A stretch of DNA of 42,889 nt. Source: Bacteroidales bacterium (GTDB lineage: Bacteria; Bacteroidota; Bacteroidia; Bacteroidales; UBA7960). Shown in pieces: positions 1 to 9,520 of the stretch. How positions within the stretch are numbered: the first letter of the stretch is position 1; each line of letters opens with the position of its first letter. The stretch is taken from contig PWZB01000148.1 in the NCBI GenBank assembly GCA_003567625.1, positions 1 to 42,889 of the forward strand, read 5' to 3'. The notes below the pieces were generated by a model. It was not told the origin of the DNA. It was given only the letters and a program-made list of their open reading frames with translations, and did no database searches. The position numbers and the translations under genes were made by a program.

Positions 1-407
1 AAGACTCTAAGACACTAAGATGCACTAAGGGCTTTATAATCAGCACTATCAGCTTTGTGAGTCTTAGTGTTTTTGTGTCTTAGTGGCTATATTTAATTTT
101 AATCGGACAGTAGTGATTGTTAATATTAAATCAGCAAATATTCAACAAAAGCAATAATCAATCTTTTTCAATAAATACACCATTTTTATTAAAATAATGG
201 ATATCAATTTGTTAAACATTAACAATTTTAGAATATTAAAAATGTATAATGACAGCAAGTATCAGATAGTGTCCGGTTTTAGTTATTAATGTCCGGTAAC
301 GAACAAGTACATTTTTTTTCCGGATAAACTCCTGCAAACTCAACCATTTTTCAATCCTGGTTATTATTTGATCAGAATTACAATATTAATTTTTCAATAT
401 TTATATT
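1..407. other. Intergenic region with imperfect inverted repeat
   Basis: No gene is seen here. The first 95 bases form an imperfect inverted repeat built from ctaagacactaag-like words on the left and cttagtgt/gtcttagtgg words on the right. The rest is AT-rich, with two copies of tgtccggt about 20 bp apart near 272 and 291. It lies downstream of the minus-strand barrel gene, so it would hold that gene's 3' UTR or terminator, but no clear hairpin followed by a T-run is visible. Confidence 0.4.
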
Positions 408-1640
408 TTAAAAAAAATAAAATATTGTCAAAAGCCCCCTGATGTTTGTTACTTTTTCGCTATTATCAATTATACCGCTGTTATTTGGATTTCCATAAGC
501 TGCAGCGGTAAACTCAATCTCGGTAGAAATCTGAACCGAATTTGAAATAAACGATATAGAGGGAGCAATACGATAAACATAATCAATATTTTCGCCCCTG
601 GAGAAATAGATTCCCGTATTTGTGTGTGATGTTCCCAAATTCTTTGCGAAACCGCCAAAAAGTCCGAATTTTATATTACTGCCATATACAACATTACCCC
701 ACATAAAAAGATGATTTGTCGGTGTGTAAGTTTCAATTCCGCTTTCAGGGTCTTTTGTTCGCACGGCATAGCCACCAAGCAAAAGATGTTCAGTAAGATT
801 CTGGCCATAAATGCCTTTACACTGCCATTTAAAATTATTTTCAGAATAGCTCCAGTATCCCATAAAAGCATATGTAGCAATTGATTCATTGGTTTTGATA
901 AGACTATCGCTGACAAGCCGGGGCCTTAACACTTTATAATCACCTGCAACGCCCAATATGTGATTGTTGCCATTATATTGAAGCTGAACATGGACATTTG
1001 GAACTAATGTATTTCTCATATAAGTATTATCAAATCCTAAAGGTCCGTCACTGGAATTATCACGTTGTGAAAGCAAGGTGATATTCATTCTGTAATTGTT
1101 ATAAAAATGAGTGTAACTGATTTGCGGATTACGTATGAATGGCTGAAAAGGGGCTCCCGTATTGAGCGATATAACATCAGGAAACACATCAACCACAAAC
1201 ATAGGATGCCAGAACTGCCCGAACATAAGTTCCGACCTGTCCCACCGCAATTTACCAAAAGCATGCCTCAACCTGAACCCATTGATGTCAGCATTGGTAA
1301 CACCCGAAAAATCAGCCTCTATGACTCCCGAAGTCTTAGCACCAAAAGCCTCAGGGCCCTTAATTTTACCTAATAACCGGGTCGTAACCGCACTGTAATT
1401 AAAAGCCGGTGAAGCATTAATATCTTTACCATTCTTATCAAAATGCCTGTCTGACGGATAAAATAAAAATAAATCCTCGCGTGAAGCTTCAACCTGACGA
1501 CTATCATACCAATAGTCACTTTTTATAAACCCTTCAAAACTGATTCCCCAGTTTTTTTCTTCATCTTTTTCATCTTTTACCTCACAAAAAACTGTTAAAG
1601 CAAAAACAATGAAAAAGAATAATAATAATGTTTTTTTCAT
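408..1640 (-). CDS. Outer-membrane beta-barrel protein (porin-like)
   Basis: 410 aa. The first ~19 residues (MKKTLLLFFFIVFALTVFC) form a signal peptide. The rest is rich in alternating polar/aromatic strands, and the chain ends in aromatic residues (IFYFF), as expected of an outer-membrane barrel inserted by BAM. Residues ~30-200 contain short strands such as GFIKSDYWYDSRQ and LRHAFGKLRWDRSELMFGQFW, resembling the DcaP/porin-like barrel proteins of Bacteroidota. The substrate is unknown. It lies 196 bp downstream of a same-strand sodium/solute symporter, so it may be the outer-membrane partner in uptake of the same compound; that link is inference from position only. The start ATG fits directly before the signal peptide. 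Confidence 0.7.
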   Translation of the reverse strand: MKKTLLLFFFIVFALTVFCEVKDEKDEEKNWGISFEGFIKSDYWYDSRQVEASREDLFLFYPSDRHFDKNGKDINASPAFNYSAVTTRLLGKIKGPEAFGAKTSGVIEADFSGVTNADINGFRLRHAFGKLRWDRSELMFGQFWHPMFVVDVFPDVISLNTGAPFQPFIRNPQISYTHFYNNYRMNITLLSQRDNSSDGPLGFDNTYMRNTLVPNVHVQLQYNGNNHILGVAGDYKVLRPRLVSDSLIKTNESIATYAFMGYWSYSENNFKWQCKGIYGQNLTEHLLLGGYAVRTKDPESGIETYTPTNHLFMWGNVVYGSNIKFGLFGGFAKNLGTSHTNTGIYFSRGENIDYVYRIAPSISFISNSVQISTEIEFTAAAYGNPNNSGIIDNSEKVTNIRGLLTIFYFF

Positions 1641-1836
1641 TTCTTACTTTTTTGATATTTGCTAATTGTCAAATACTTATTTGAATATTGATAACACGGA
1701 TTAAAACCGTGCAACGGTAATACATTAAAATTTCAACTTATAAATTCAAGCCATCTATTGTTGCATGGGTTGAATTATATTACGCGGATTTTATAAACGA
1801 TTGGTTGTCCCAAGCCGTTAACGATCATGCTTCCAA

Positions 1837-3279
1837 TCAGTGTTGACCGGGTTTTATTGCTTTTCCGAGGAAACTAAACACCGGGTTTGCCAAAAAAGAA
1901 GTAAACATCCCTATAGTTCCTGCTTGTGGAGATGGGAGGCCACTGAAATACAAAGCCAGGCAAACAGTAAGCCCAATTATTCCTGAAGACAATGCACCAA
2001 AACGGGTAGTCCATCGTGTGAACAACCCCCAGACAAACGGGCCAAGAAAAAATGAGCCTATTGCTCCCCATGAAACACCAAGAATAATAACTATGGTGTC
2101 AATATTCATGTATGCAAGAATTACGGATAGTAAAACAAAAAATCCGCTCATAAATCGCATAAGAACAGTAAGCGATTTGTCTGAAATATCCTTCTTAATA
2201 AAACCACCATAAAAATCTTTCGAAAACGATGAACTGGAAATCAAAACCAATGCAGCCAATGTTGACATTGACGCTGACAATATAAGCAACAATATCACAA
2301 CTGTCAATGTTTCTGGTATAACATTGACCAATAGTTCGGGCATAAGCCTGTCGAAAACCGGAACACCCTCTGCAAAAGCACCGGGTGCTGTTTCAGGTGT
2401 AACCAGGGCCCTTGTTGTTGATCCGATAAAATAAGCAACCCCGCATATTAATATTGCAAAAGCAGTGGAAGCTATCATTCCTGTTCTGACAGCCTTCCTG
2501 TCTCTGATGGCATAGAATTTTTGTACGAGCTGGGGCATTGCTATTGGAGCAACGCTGGTAAGGCAAACAAAAGAAAATAAGGGCCAAAAACCCGGCGGAC
2601 CCACAACATTTATTAATCCAGGCTTTATTGCTTTCAAATCATTTGCAATATTGGATAACCCGCCACCGGCATCCAGGGTGCTTACAAATAAAATAGAAAC
2701 ACTGACAACCATTATCATCCCAAAAATCATGTCAATCATAGCCATTGACTTATACCCACCCATAACCAGATACATGGCCGTTAAAACTCCCATAAACAAC
2801 AACGCATATTCATAAGGTATTTGAAAAGTTGAGGTAAACAAATATGATAATCCCATAAAAACAGCCGCCGAATATGGAATCATGAAAATAAATATAACTA
2901 TTGCCGATAAAAGCTTGAATAAAGAACTACTGTAACGCTTTTCAAGAAATTCGCTCATGGTACTGACACCCATTTCTGAAGTAACTTTCTTTATTCGCCA
3001 GCCAAAAACAGACCAAACCAAAAACACGCCAACCAATGCATTAAAAAAGGCTATCCATAACCCCGAAAACCCGAATTCCCAGCCAATGCTTCCGGCAAAA
3101 CCAATAAAGAGAACTGCTGAAAAATATGCGGTACCATAAGAAAAAGCCGTCATCCATGCACCAATCTTGCCACCGCCAAGAAAGAAATCTTTAAAAGACT
3201 TTGTCCGGCGCAAACCCATCAACCCAACAATAATGATCATCAACACGTACAAAGCAACTACAATTATTCCTAACTCCAT
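1837..3279 (-). CDS. Sodium:solute symporter family (SSS) transporter
   Basis: 480 aa, about 13 hydrophobic helices, the usual size and layout of the SSS (PutP/PanF/SGLT) family. The N-terminus has RRTKSFKDFFLGGGKIGAWM, the family's 'sdFflGGr..p.w' signature, followed by AFSYGTAYFSA (helix 1 sodium-site region) and GWEFGFSGLWIAF. Helix 5 has YLVMGGYKSMAMIDMIFG, matching the conserved GGxxAvxxTDxxQ-like loop. Members couple inward Na+ movement to uptake of amino acids, sugars, pantothenate or carboxylates; the substrate cannot be read from sequence. A same-strand barrel gene follows at 408-1640 and may be co-transcribed. The gene ends in a short charged tail. Confidence 0.88.
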   Translation of the reverse strand: MELGIIVVALYVLMIIIVGLMGLRRTKSFKDFFLGGGKIGAWMTAFSYGTAYFSAVLFIGFAGSIGWEFGFSGLWIAFFNALVGVFLVWSVFGWRIKKVTSEMGVSTMSEFLEKRYSSSLFKLLSAIVIFIFMIPYSAAVFMGLSYLFTSTFQIPYEYALLFMGVLTAMYLVMGGYKSMAMIDMIFGMIMVVSVSILFVSTLDAGGGLSNIANDLKAIKPGLINVVGPPGFWPLFSFVCLTSVAPIAMPQLVQKFYAIRDRKAVRTGMIASTAFAILICGVAYFIGSTTRALVTPETAPGAFAEGVPVFDRLMPELLVNVIPETLTVVILLLILSASMSTLAALVLISSSSFSKDFYGGFIKKDISDKSLTVLMRFMSGFFVLLSVILAYMNIDTIVIILGVSWGAIGSFFLGPFVWGLFTRWTTRFGALSSGIIGLTVCLALYFSGLPSPQAGTIGMFTSFLANPVFSFLGKAIKPGQH

Positions 3280-3871
3280 TATTTATTCATATTAATTAGA
3301 GCCTGTCTGTAAAGTCTAACTTAAATTTAAAAAAGCACCAAATAACAAATTACAAAAATCAAATTCACCCTGTTAAATATACACTATAATAAGGAACGTA
3401 TTAGGCAATCATCAGCTATTTAACAAGGGTTTATTTACTCACTTAATGTTTAATTTTATATGTGTTCGTAATTTCGCTCCGCTCGGCAGAGATTTGTTAT
3501 TTGTTCACTTATTATATAATTTACCAGGTGTTCACGAGCTCGTAATGTTTCTCCCTTCGGTCGTGGTTTCCCGTTGGTCGGCACACTCGGTTGATTTTTG
3601 TTATTACATTATTCAATTATAGATAAATGTTCGATTTTATGGCCAAATATACATTATTAATATAGTGTTCCGGAAATGAAAAAATACAAATATAGAGCAT
3701 TTTCACAGGAATTATAATTTCCCGTTCAAATTATGCACTATGGTTTTTATAATATATATTTCTGAACCAAGCTAAAATTCAGAGTTTTGACATACACCAA
3801 GCGGGTTGCTTAATACTTCCGGCTGAATGCCATGGTTTGCTATGTATGTAATTTTCTCTTTTACAAAATTA
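3280..3871. other. Gene-free gap with repeat sequences
   Basis: 592 bp between the symporter start and the end of the S9 peptidase gene. No coding sequence is supported. It holds an inverted repeat pair (3367-3379 and 3417-3430) that resembles a second copy at 38611-38713, described separately. A GC-richer stretch at 3466-3600 contains short related words (gctccgctcgg, cccttcggtcg, cgttggtcgg) and an 8-bp palindrome cgagctcg. It must also contain the symporter promoter, but no convincing TAnnTTTG box was found on the minus strand. Confidence 0.4.
3364..3430. repeat. Hairpin-type dispersed repeat, copy 1
   Basis: The bases at 3367-3379 (accctgttaaata) are nearly the reverse complement of 3417-3430 (tatttaacaagggt), with a one-base bulge. 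The left arm with its flanks (3364-3387) matches 22 of 24 positions of 38608-38631, whose own right arm is at 38701-38713. So this is one copy of a repeat family with conserved inverted ends and variable middle. Confidence 0.5.
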
Positions 3872-6304
3872 CTAATGATCAATATTTTTCACGTACTCAT
3901 CCAGCCAATTAAGCCATTCCCAATGCATATGCAATACCGATTCTCTTGCACGGTATCCGTGGCTTTCATGTGGAAGCATAACAAGTCTCACAGTTGCTCC
4001 ATGACCACGAAGGGCATCATAATATCTTTCACTTTGCATAGGATAAGTACCTGCATTATTATCATCGGCACCATGGATAAGCAACATGGGAGTATTCATT
4101 TTATGTGCGTGTGAAAAAGGGGACATTTCATGATAGATCTCAGGGTCTTGCCAGAATGTACGTTCTTCCCTTTGAAAGCCAAAAGGCGTAAGCAGCCGGT
4201 TATAAGCGCCACTGCGAGCAACACCTGCTGCAAACATGTCGGTATGTGACAGTAAATTGGCAACCATAAAAGCCCCGTAAGAATGTCCTGCCACTGCCAC
4301 ACGGTCAGGATCAGTAACACCCATTTCCACCAGCTTTTTCACTGCTGCTTCGCCATTGGCAATAAGCTGTTCCACAAATGTATCATTGGGTTCTTTGTCG
4401 CCCTCTCCTACAACCGGAAAACTTGCATTACTCAAAACAGCATAACCCCGGGTTACCAACATGATGGGAGACGTAACTCCCAGCCTGGTATACCTGTAAG
4501 GTGAACCTGTAACCTGGCCGGCGCCATCAGCCGTAATAAACTCCCTCGGATATGCCCATAAAATTGTTGGTAAAGGATCATCCGAACCAATTTCATAACC
4601 CCCGGGAAGATAAAGAGTACCATTAAGCGGTATGCCATCATCCCTCTCATAATGGATCATTTCATTATATACATTTCGAAGCTGAGGAAAAGGATCGGGA
4701 AGATCGGTAACTCTGTCTATACGATCATCTGCAAGATAGCGAAGGTAAAAATCGGGATGCTCATCATTTGATTCTCTCCTGGTCATTATAACCTGCCTTT
4801 CAGCATCAAGTATTCTTACAGGGTATTCATAATAAGGAGGTTCCGACTGCCAGAGACGTTCCGTCTGTCCGGTTGATACATCGTAAGTGTCAACAAAAGG
4901 TTTATTGCCTTCGGGGGTGGCTCCTGGGCCAACCAAAAACAAAAGCCGGTCGTGGTTGTCAAAAAGGAGAACAGATTTTCCATACCTGTTGGTTGTAGTC
5001 TGAAAATTACCGGGATCATTATATCTGTCTTCAACAGACCTGTCAAATATTGTTTCAGGCGGCGTTTTCAAGTCCGATGGTTCAAAAAAACTTGTGATGA
5101 CACGCCTGTCTCTCCACCAAAACTGATTTACAATTGCATAATCTTCTTTTCCCCAGGTAATTCCCCTGTAACGTAGCTCCAGCTTAAAGCCTTCTTTGGG
5201 ATCGCCTGTAAAAGGAGCTTCCAGGTAAAACAACTGGTCACGGTATTTTGCTTCAACAGAGGGATCACCGTCATCAATAGCTTCAACCCAGAATAAAGTA
5301 GAAGGCACATCCGAACGCCAGGTAAAATTTCTCGGGCCTTTGCGCGTTGCATCAAATCCCTGGGGTATGTCTTCAGCCAGGGGTATATCGGCAATTTTTA
5401 CCGTTTCACCGCTGGAAAGATCAATAACTTCAACCGATTGTTGAAACCGCGAAAAAGGAACTATGTATGAATATGGCCTTTCAATGCGATTTACCAGCAG
5501 ATAATTTCCATCCGGGGAATCCATGAAATACCATATTATGCCCGGATCTCCAATCCTGGTCATACCCCCTTCGGGATCAGCCATATAAAGCTGTGAAGCA
5601 GTATAATAATCGAAAATTCTTTCATCATAAACATCCGATATTAAATCCTGGTAAGTCCTTACAGCCGCTTTCCTGCCAATATTTTCCTGTATCACCGGCC
5701 CTTCTGCAACTACAGGTCTTGCAGGAGGTTCACCCCTGTTTTCATCTATTGCCGAAAAAATAAGGGTTTTACCGTCCGACAACCAAGTGAAAGCATTTCC
5801 CAAAGCTTCATTGATAATTGCAGAGGTAATCTGCCTGGCTTCAGCTTCTGCAACATTAACCACCCAAAGCTCAATACCGTCCATAACAGTTTGTGTAAAG
5901 GCCACCCATTCCCCGTCAGGCGACCAGCGGGCATTTCTGATACGGGGGTCGGAAGGCAACCCGGTAACTTCCCTGTAGTTTTCCCCATCAATATCAGAAA
6001 TATCAAGCCCAATACCATAATCCGCCCGGCTCGGCCCGTTAGTAACAGGATCAATGCGTATGCCGCCAAGACGAAGCTCTTCCCAGGCTAAATCAACTAT
6101 AGCAGGAAGACCGGGATTCTCAATATATAGTATCTTATTATTACAAGGACTTATACGTATAGCAGGAGTTGCAGGAGCATCAACCAGCTCGGTAATTTCT
6201 GCAGGAGGTGTCTGATAAGTCAAACTTTCCTGCCCAGTAATAAGATCAACAGTGAAAAATAATATTACTGAAACTGACAATTTTATTAACAAATTTCTTA
6301 ACAT
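3872..6304 (-). CDS. S9D-type glutamyl endopeptidase-like prolyl oligopeptidase
   Basis: 810 aa secreted or periplasmic serine peptidase with an N-terminal signal peptide (~25 aa). Residues ~30-530 form a beta-propeller-like region; residues ~540-810 form the alpha/beta-hydrolase domain. The nucleophile is Ser675 in GHSYGAFM, the likely acid is Asp748 in IHGADDNNAG, and the His is His782 in HESHGYRARES. Several blocks closely resemble chloroplast glutamyl endopeptidase (CGEP, MEROPS S9D) as I remember it: TELVDAPATPAIRISP near the N-terminus, PLAEDIP, and RSGAYNRxLTPFGFQ. It would cleave peptides, probably after Glu. It stands alone, with gene-free gaps on both sides. The ATG is placed directly before the signal peptide. 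Confidence 0.85.
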   Translation of the reverse strand: MLRNLLIKLSVSVILFFTVDLITGQESLTYQTPPAEITELVDAPATPAIRISPCNNKILYIENPGLPAIVDLAWEELRLGGIRIDPVTNGPSRADYGIGLDISDIDGENYREVTGLPSDPRIRNARWSPDGEWVAFTQTVMDGIELWVVNVAEAEARQITSAIINEALGNAFTWLSDGKTLIFSAIDENRGEPPARPVVAEGPVIQENIGRKAAVRTYQDLISDVYDERIFDYYTASQLYMADPEGGMTRIGDPGIIWYFMDSPDGNYLLVNRIERPYSYIVPFSRFQQSVEVIDLSSGETVKIADIPLAEDIPQGFDATRKGPRNFTWRSDVPSTLFWVEAIDDGDPSVEAKYRDQLFYLEAPFTGDPKEGFKLELRYRGITWGKEDYAIVNQFWWRDRRVITSFFEPSDLKTPPETIFDRSVEDRYNDPGNFQTTTNRYGKSVLLFDNHDRLLFLVGPGATPEGNKPFVDTYDVSTGQTERLWQSEPPYYEYPVRILDAERQVIMTRRESNDEHPDFYLRYLADDRIDRVTDLPDPFPQLRNVYNEMIHYERDDGIPLNGTLYLPGGYEIGSDDPLPTILWAYPREFITADGAGQVTGSPYRYTRLGVTSPIMLVTRGYAVLSNASFPVVGEGDKEPNDTFVEQLIANGEAAVKKLVEMGVTDPDRVAVAGHSYGAFMVANLLSHTDMFAAGVARSGAYNRLLTPFGFQREERTFWQDPEIYHEMSPFSHAHKMNTPMLLIHGADDNNAGTYPMQSERYYDALRGHGATVRLVMLPHESHGYRARESVLHMHWEWLNWLDEYVKNIDH

Positions 6305-6702
6305 GGTTAATATAACTTAAATTAAACAATAAAAGATCAAAAAAGAGTTCCGACTCAAAAAATTAACTTTGAAATACCAATATTACACAAAATTTTTTGA
6401 AAATTAGTATATGATACATCAAAATAACTTAAAAGAATCATTACTTCTGTTTATCCATCTTCAAGAAATCGCTACATATTCTTTCAACCTGAAAAATTCA
6501 AAGGAAGATATCTTTTTTTAAAAATAATTCAAAGGAATTTGTTATTTTGCACCACAATTGATTTTTTTCAAAAAAACAAAAAATGAGGAGAAGCTCTGCT
6601 GAAATTCTTATATTAATCATTTTCCCGTTCTATCCCTGATTTTATTTGATAATAATTTACAAAAATCAAAATATTTATAAACTTAGTTAAATAAAGATCA
6701 TT
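6305..6702. other. Divergent intergenic region
   Basis: 398 AT-rich bases between the divergently transcribed S9 peptidase and aminotransferase genes, so it must contain both promoters. A Bacteroidota-like box around 6541-6550 (tttgttattttgc) is one base short of TAnnTTTG and is only a weak candidate for the plus-strand gene. No ORF, repeat or RNA structure is supported. Confidence 0.4.
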
Positions 6703-8025
6703 ATGAGAAAAGACACACCTATTCCTTATGACGTTATAACCAAACATATTAAATTAATGAAACTTGAAAATGTCGGTAAATCTTCAATACGGGAGATTAA
6801 ACGTTTGGTGGATAATGTTGAGCAGGAAACCGGGCAGAAATATATCCGGATGGAAATGGGTATTCCCGGGTTACCGCCAAGCGACATTGGCATTAAAGCT
6901 GAGATTGAAGCGTTAAAAAAAGGTGTTGCGGCTTTATACCCCGATATTGATGGTATTAAACCTCTAAAAAAAGAAATATCACGCTTTATAAAGCTTTTTG
7001 CGGATACCGACATTGATCCGTCGGGCTGTATTCCAACGGTAGGTTCTATGCAGGGCAGTTTTGCGTCTTTTATGACTTGCAACAGGATGTATAAAGAAAA
7101 AGATACTGTTTTATTTATTGATCCGGGTTTCCCGGTACATAAGCAACAGTGCCGTGTTTTGGGAATACCTTTTGAATCTTTTGACGTTTATGATTTCCGT
7201 GGTGAAAAGCTGCGCGACAAACTGGAGCCTATTCTTGCAAAAGGCAATATATCGGCAATGCTCTATTCCAATCCGAATAATCCCGCATGGATTTGCTTTA
7301 CGGAAACCGAACTTACAATAATTGGTGAAATGGCAAACAAATATAATGTTGTTGTATTGGAAGACCTGGCATATTTTGCCATGGATTTTCGCAAAGACAT
7401 ATCGAAGCCGGGGCAACCTCCCTACCAGGCATCTGTGGCTAAATATACCGACAACTATATTTTACTTATATCAAGCTCAAAAGCTTTCAGTTATGCAGGT
7501 CAACGAATTGGTATTATGGCAATATCAGACAACCTTTTTGATACCAAAGCTCCTGATCTGAAACGTTATTATGCTTTTGACACTTTCGGCCGGGCTATGG
7601 TATTTGGAACCATATATGCACTGAGTGCCGGCACAACACACTCCTCACAATATGCCCTTGCTGCCATGCTTAAAGAAGTCAATGACGGGAAATACAATTT
7701 TGTTGAAGTAGTCAGAGAATATGGCGAAAAAGCCAAAATAATGAAAAAAATATTTACCGATAATGGCTTCAGAATTGTATATGATATGGACGAAGACCAA
7801 CCACTGGCCGACGGTTTTTACTTTACGATCTCATACCCGGGGTTTACCGGCGAAGAGCTGATCGAACGATTTATCTATTATGGCATAAGCGCAATATCAT
7901 TAGCCATAACAGGCAGCAAAAGACTTGAAGGACTTCGTGCATGCGTTTCCCTTGTTGGACGCGATCAGTTTCCTGACCTTAAATACAGGGTGGAAAAATT
8001 CAATGAACACCATCCGGTGAAATAG
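6703..8025 (+). CDS. Class I/II PLP-dependent aminotransferase
   Basis: 440 aa, fold-type I aminotransferase of normal length. The PLP-binding lysine is in SSSKAFSYAGQRIG (~residue 260), preceded by the substrate/cofactor motifs SNPNNPAW and the Asp of VVLEDLAYF. The arginine that usually binds the substrate carboxylate is probably in LRACVSLVGR near the C-terminus. The protein moves an amino group between an amino acid and a 2-oxo acid in the cytoplasm; the exact substrate is not readable. It is a single gene between the divergent peptidase and the tRNA pair, and a weak hairpin follows the stop. An aspartate/aromatic aminotransferase-like role is possible but unproven. Confidence 0.85.
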   Translation: MRKDTPIPYDVITKHIKLMKLENVGKSSIREIKRLVDNVEQETGQKYIRMEMGIPGLPPSDIGIKAEIEALKKGVAALYPDIDGIKPLKKEISRFIKLFADTDIDPSGCIPTVGSMQGSFASFMTCNRMYKEKDTVLFIDPGFPVHKQQCRVLGIPFESFDVYDFRGEKLRDKLEPILAKGNISAMLYSNPNNPAWICFTETELTIIGEMANKYNVVVLEDLAYFAMDFRKDISKPGQPPYQASVAKYTDNYILLISSSKAFSYAGQRIGIMAISDNLFDTKAPDLKRYYAFDTFGRAMVFGTIYALSAGTTHSSQYALAAMLKEVNDGKYNFVEVVREYGEKAKIMKKIFTDNGFRIVYDMDEDQPLADGFYFTISYPGFTGEELIERFIYYGISAISLAITGSKRLEGLRACVSLVGRDQFPDLKYRVEKFNEHHPVK

Positions 8026-8030
8026 TCTTA

Positions 8031-8049
8031 AAGGGTAATATTCACCCTT
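8031..8049 (+). terminator. Weak hairpin after aminotransferase gene
   Basis: A 6-bp stem aagggt/acccttc-side with a 7-nt loop lies 5 nt after the stop codon of the aminotransferase gene. It is followed by ccatttatttt rather than a clean T-run, so it is a possible but weak intrinsic terminator. Confidence 0.35.
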
Positions 8050-8186
8050 CCCATTTATTTTGTTGCTATTTGTAAGCTATGTTCAGGGTTTGGAAATTCA
8101 AACATTAAGATTTATTTTGAACTTGCGTTTTTTGGCTTCAAACATCATTGTTTTAAATAAGGGTTGTCATTTTAGCAAAATTTTTA

Positions 8187-8216
8187 TTGCCGTGTAAAAT
8201 GATTTGACTATCTTTG
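8187..8216 (+). promoter_or_regulatory. Promoter of the tRNA-Ser/tRNA-Pro pair
   Basis: TTG at 8187-8189, a 19-nt spacer and TATCTTTG at 8209-8216 match the Bacteroidota sigma-A consensus TTG-N19-TAnnTTTG exactly. The -7 box ends 26 nt before the 5' end of tRNA-Ser, as expected for a short tRNA leader. Confidence 0.7.
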
Positions 8217-8242
8217 CACTCTCAAAAAACAGCTGAATATTA

Positions 8243-8331
<89 letters not shown>

Positions 8332-8395
8332 GGGATTATTAACGCTTAAGTTGCGGGTAAGCTCCGTAAGTTCAGTAAAAGTAATAACAAATATC

Positions 8396-8470
8396 CGGGG
8401 TGTAGCGTAGCCCGGTCAGCGCGCCTGCTTTGGGAGCAGGAGGTCGCAGGTTCAAATCCTGCCACCCCGA
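8396..8470 (+). tRNA. tRNA-Pro(TGG)
   Basis: 75-nt class I cloverleaf. The acceptor stem cggggtg pairs perfectly with caccccg, with discriminator A at 8470. The anticodon stem cctgc/gcagg encloses loop tttggga, giving anticodon TGG at 8431-8433. The T-arm contains ttcaaat. CCA is not encoded. It lies 65 nt after tRNA-Ser and is probably co-transcribed. Its last five bases begin a 26-bp sequence repeated at 11497-11522. Confidence 0.95.
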
Positions 8471-8491
8471 CTTGATAATCAGCCACTTGCA
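8466..8491 (+). repeat. Left copy of direct repeat at tRNA-Pro 3' end (attL-like)
   Basis: 26 bp starting with the final cccga of tRNA-Pro and running 21 bp past it. It matches 11497-11522 in 25 of 26 positions; the only difference is G8474 versus A11505. A tRNA 3' end repeated at the far side of foreign-looking DNA is the usual footprint of site-specific integration. No integrase gene is present, so the att interpretation is inference. Confidence 0.65.
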
Positions 8492-8581
8492 ACAATTTTT
8501 GTAAATGGCTTTTTATTGTTTAGCAAACATTTTCGCAAACATTTACGTTTATTTAGTATTATTTATTCCATAATTTAAGCA

Positions 8582-9271
8582 TTAAATATCTTTATTACTT
8601 ATATTTATATGCATTCTTGTTACTTCTAAAAGTTTTTGCCTGTAAAAAGTAGTTGTCTCTATTAAAATATCTAATGTTTTATTTCCAAACTTACTTGAAA
8701 AGCTTAACTCTTTAAGCCATTTAGTATACCTGGCAGACCAATACTTTGACATGGTATCCAGTTCTGTCGGTACTTTTATTCCATTAAAATATAAAAGAGA
8801 TTTTACCCTGTTTTTATTTCTGTTAACTTCTTTAACCAAAGTTTTTCTATATCTAACCATAGTTCTAAATTCCATGGTTGTAATTGTTGGTATATATATA
8901 CCTTGAAGATCACCGTTGCGAAGTGATTTAGCTATTTTTCTGCTATCTCGTTTATCTTCTTTTTGTTTACGATCTTTGTCTGTAGTAGGAATATCAGCAG
9001 GATTAACAACTATATTTTTTATCCCTTCCTTTTCAAGTTCTCGATGAACACTGTAGCCGCAGAAACTTGCCTCATAAGCAGAATAATAGGTTGCTCCGGG
9101 AAAATTTTTGCGCAAAAATTTCCCTAAGACATTTGCACAAGAATCTTGAGAAAAAGTTTTAAAAACAGAGTTTTCTAATAAAACGGTCACTTTCCAGCTT
9201 TTTAAATGAGTATCAATTCCTAAATAAACATTTTGTCCTTTAAAACTAATTTTTGTATCTTTCGCTTCCAT
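8582..9271 (-). pseudogene. IS110-family transposase, C-terminally truncated
   Basis: 229 aa, where IS110 transposases are usually 300-450 aa. The N-terminal RuvC-like DEDD domain is visible: Asp in YLGIDTH, Glu in YEASFCGYS, Asp in VNPADIP and Asp in KRDSRKIAKSLR. The chain continues with the TMVRYRKTLVKEVNRNKNRVKSLL-type helical region and stops. The C-terminal transposase-20 domain with the catalytic serine is absent, and only 111 bp separate the stop from tRNA-Pro, so the missing half is not nearby. It therefore should be inactive. The 5' half and upstream noncoding region are kept, consistent with loss of one IS end when the island boundary formed. Confidence 0.8.
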
Positions 9272-9520
9272 AAGTCTTCTTTTTTTAGTGATTACTATAT
9301 TTTGTTAATACATTTTTACTAAAAATATAGAAGGCTTATGCTTTTTATTTTACAAACATACTGCCTTGCAGACAAAGGAGCCGGAAATTGCCGGCAGGAA
9401 CTTCCGGCTTCCGGTTAAACTCATACAACAGTTTCCACCTCCGAACAAACCCATACATCAGCCCACAACCTACTGTCAAAAAATACCCACAACGACACTC
9501 TTTGTCACAAACACCCATTA
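9272..9520 (-). ncRNA. Possible IS110 left-end / bridge-RNA region
   Basis: Noncoding DNA directly upstream of the truncated transposase. In IS110-group elements this side carries the left end that encodes the bridge RNA. An 8-bp perfect stem agccggaa/ttccggct (9379-9386 with 9402-9409) encloses a 15-nt loop. Read on the minus strand, two similar words (gtatgggttt and gtatgagttt) flank the part before the stem. This is consistent with a structured guide RNA, but I cannot fold it or match the guide loops to a target, so the call is tentative. Confidence 0.3.
9379..9409. repeat. Perfect 8-bp hairpin upstream of IS110 transposase
   Basis: agccggaa at 9379-9386 and ttccggct at 9402-9409 are exact reverse complements with a 15-nt loop that itself contains gccggc. 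It is the most GC-rich spot in an otherwise AT-rich stretch. Confidence 0.6.

Noticed and set aside
3466..3600. Possible structured RNA or small CRISPR-like repeat in the gap before the symporter
   Set aside because: Short related words recur, but there are no regular spacing, no constant repeat length and no cas genes.
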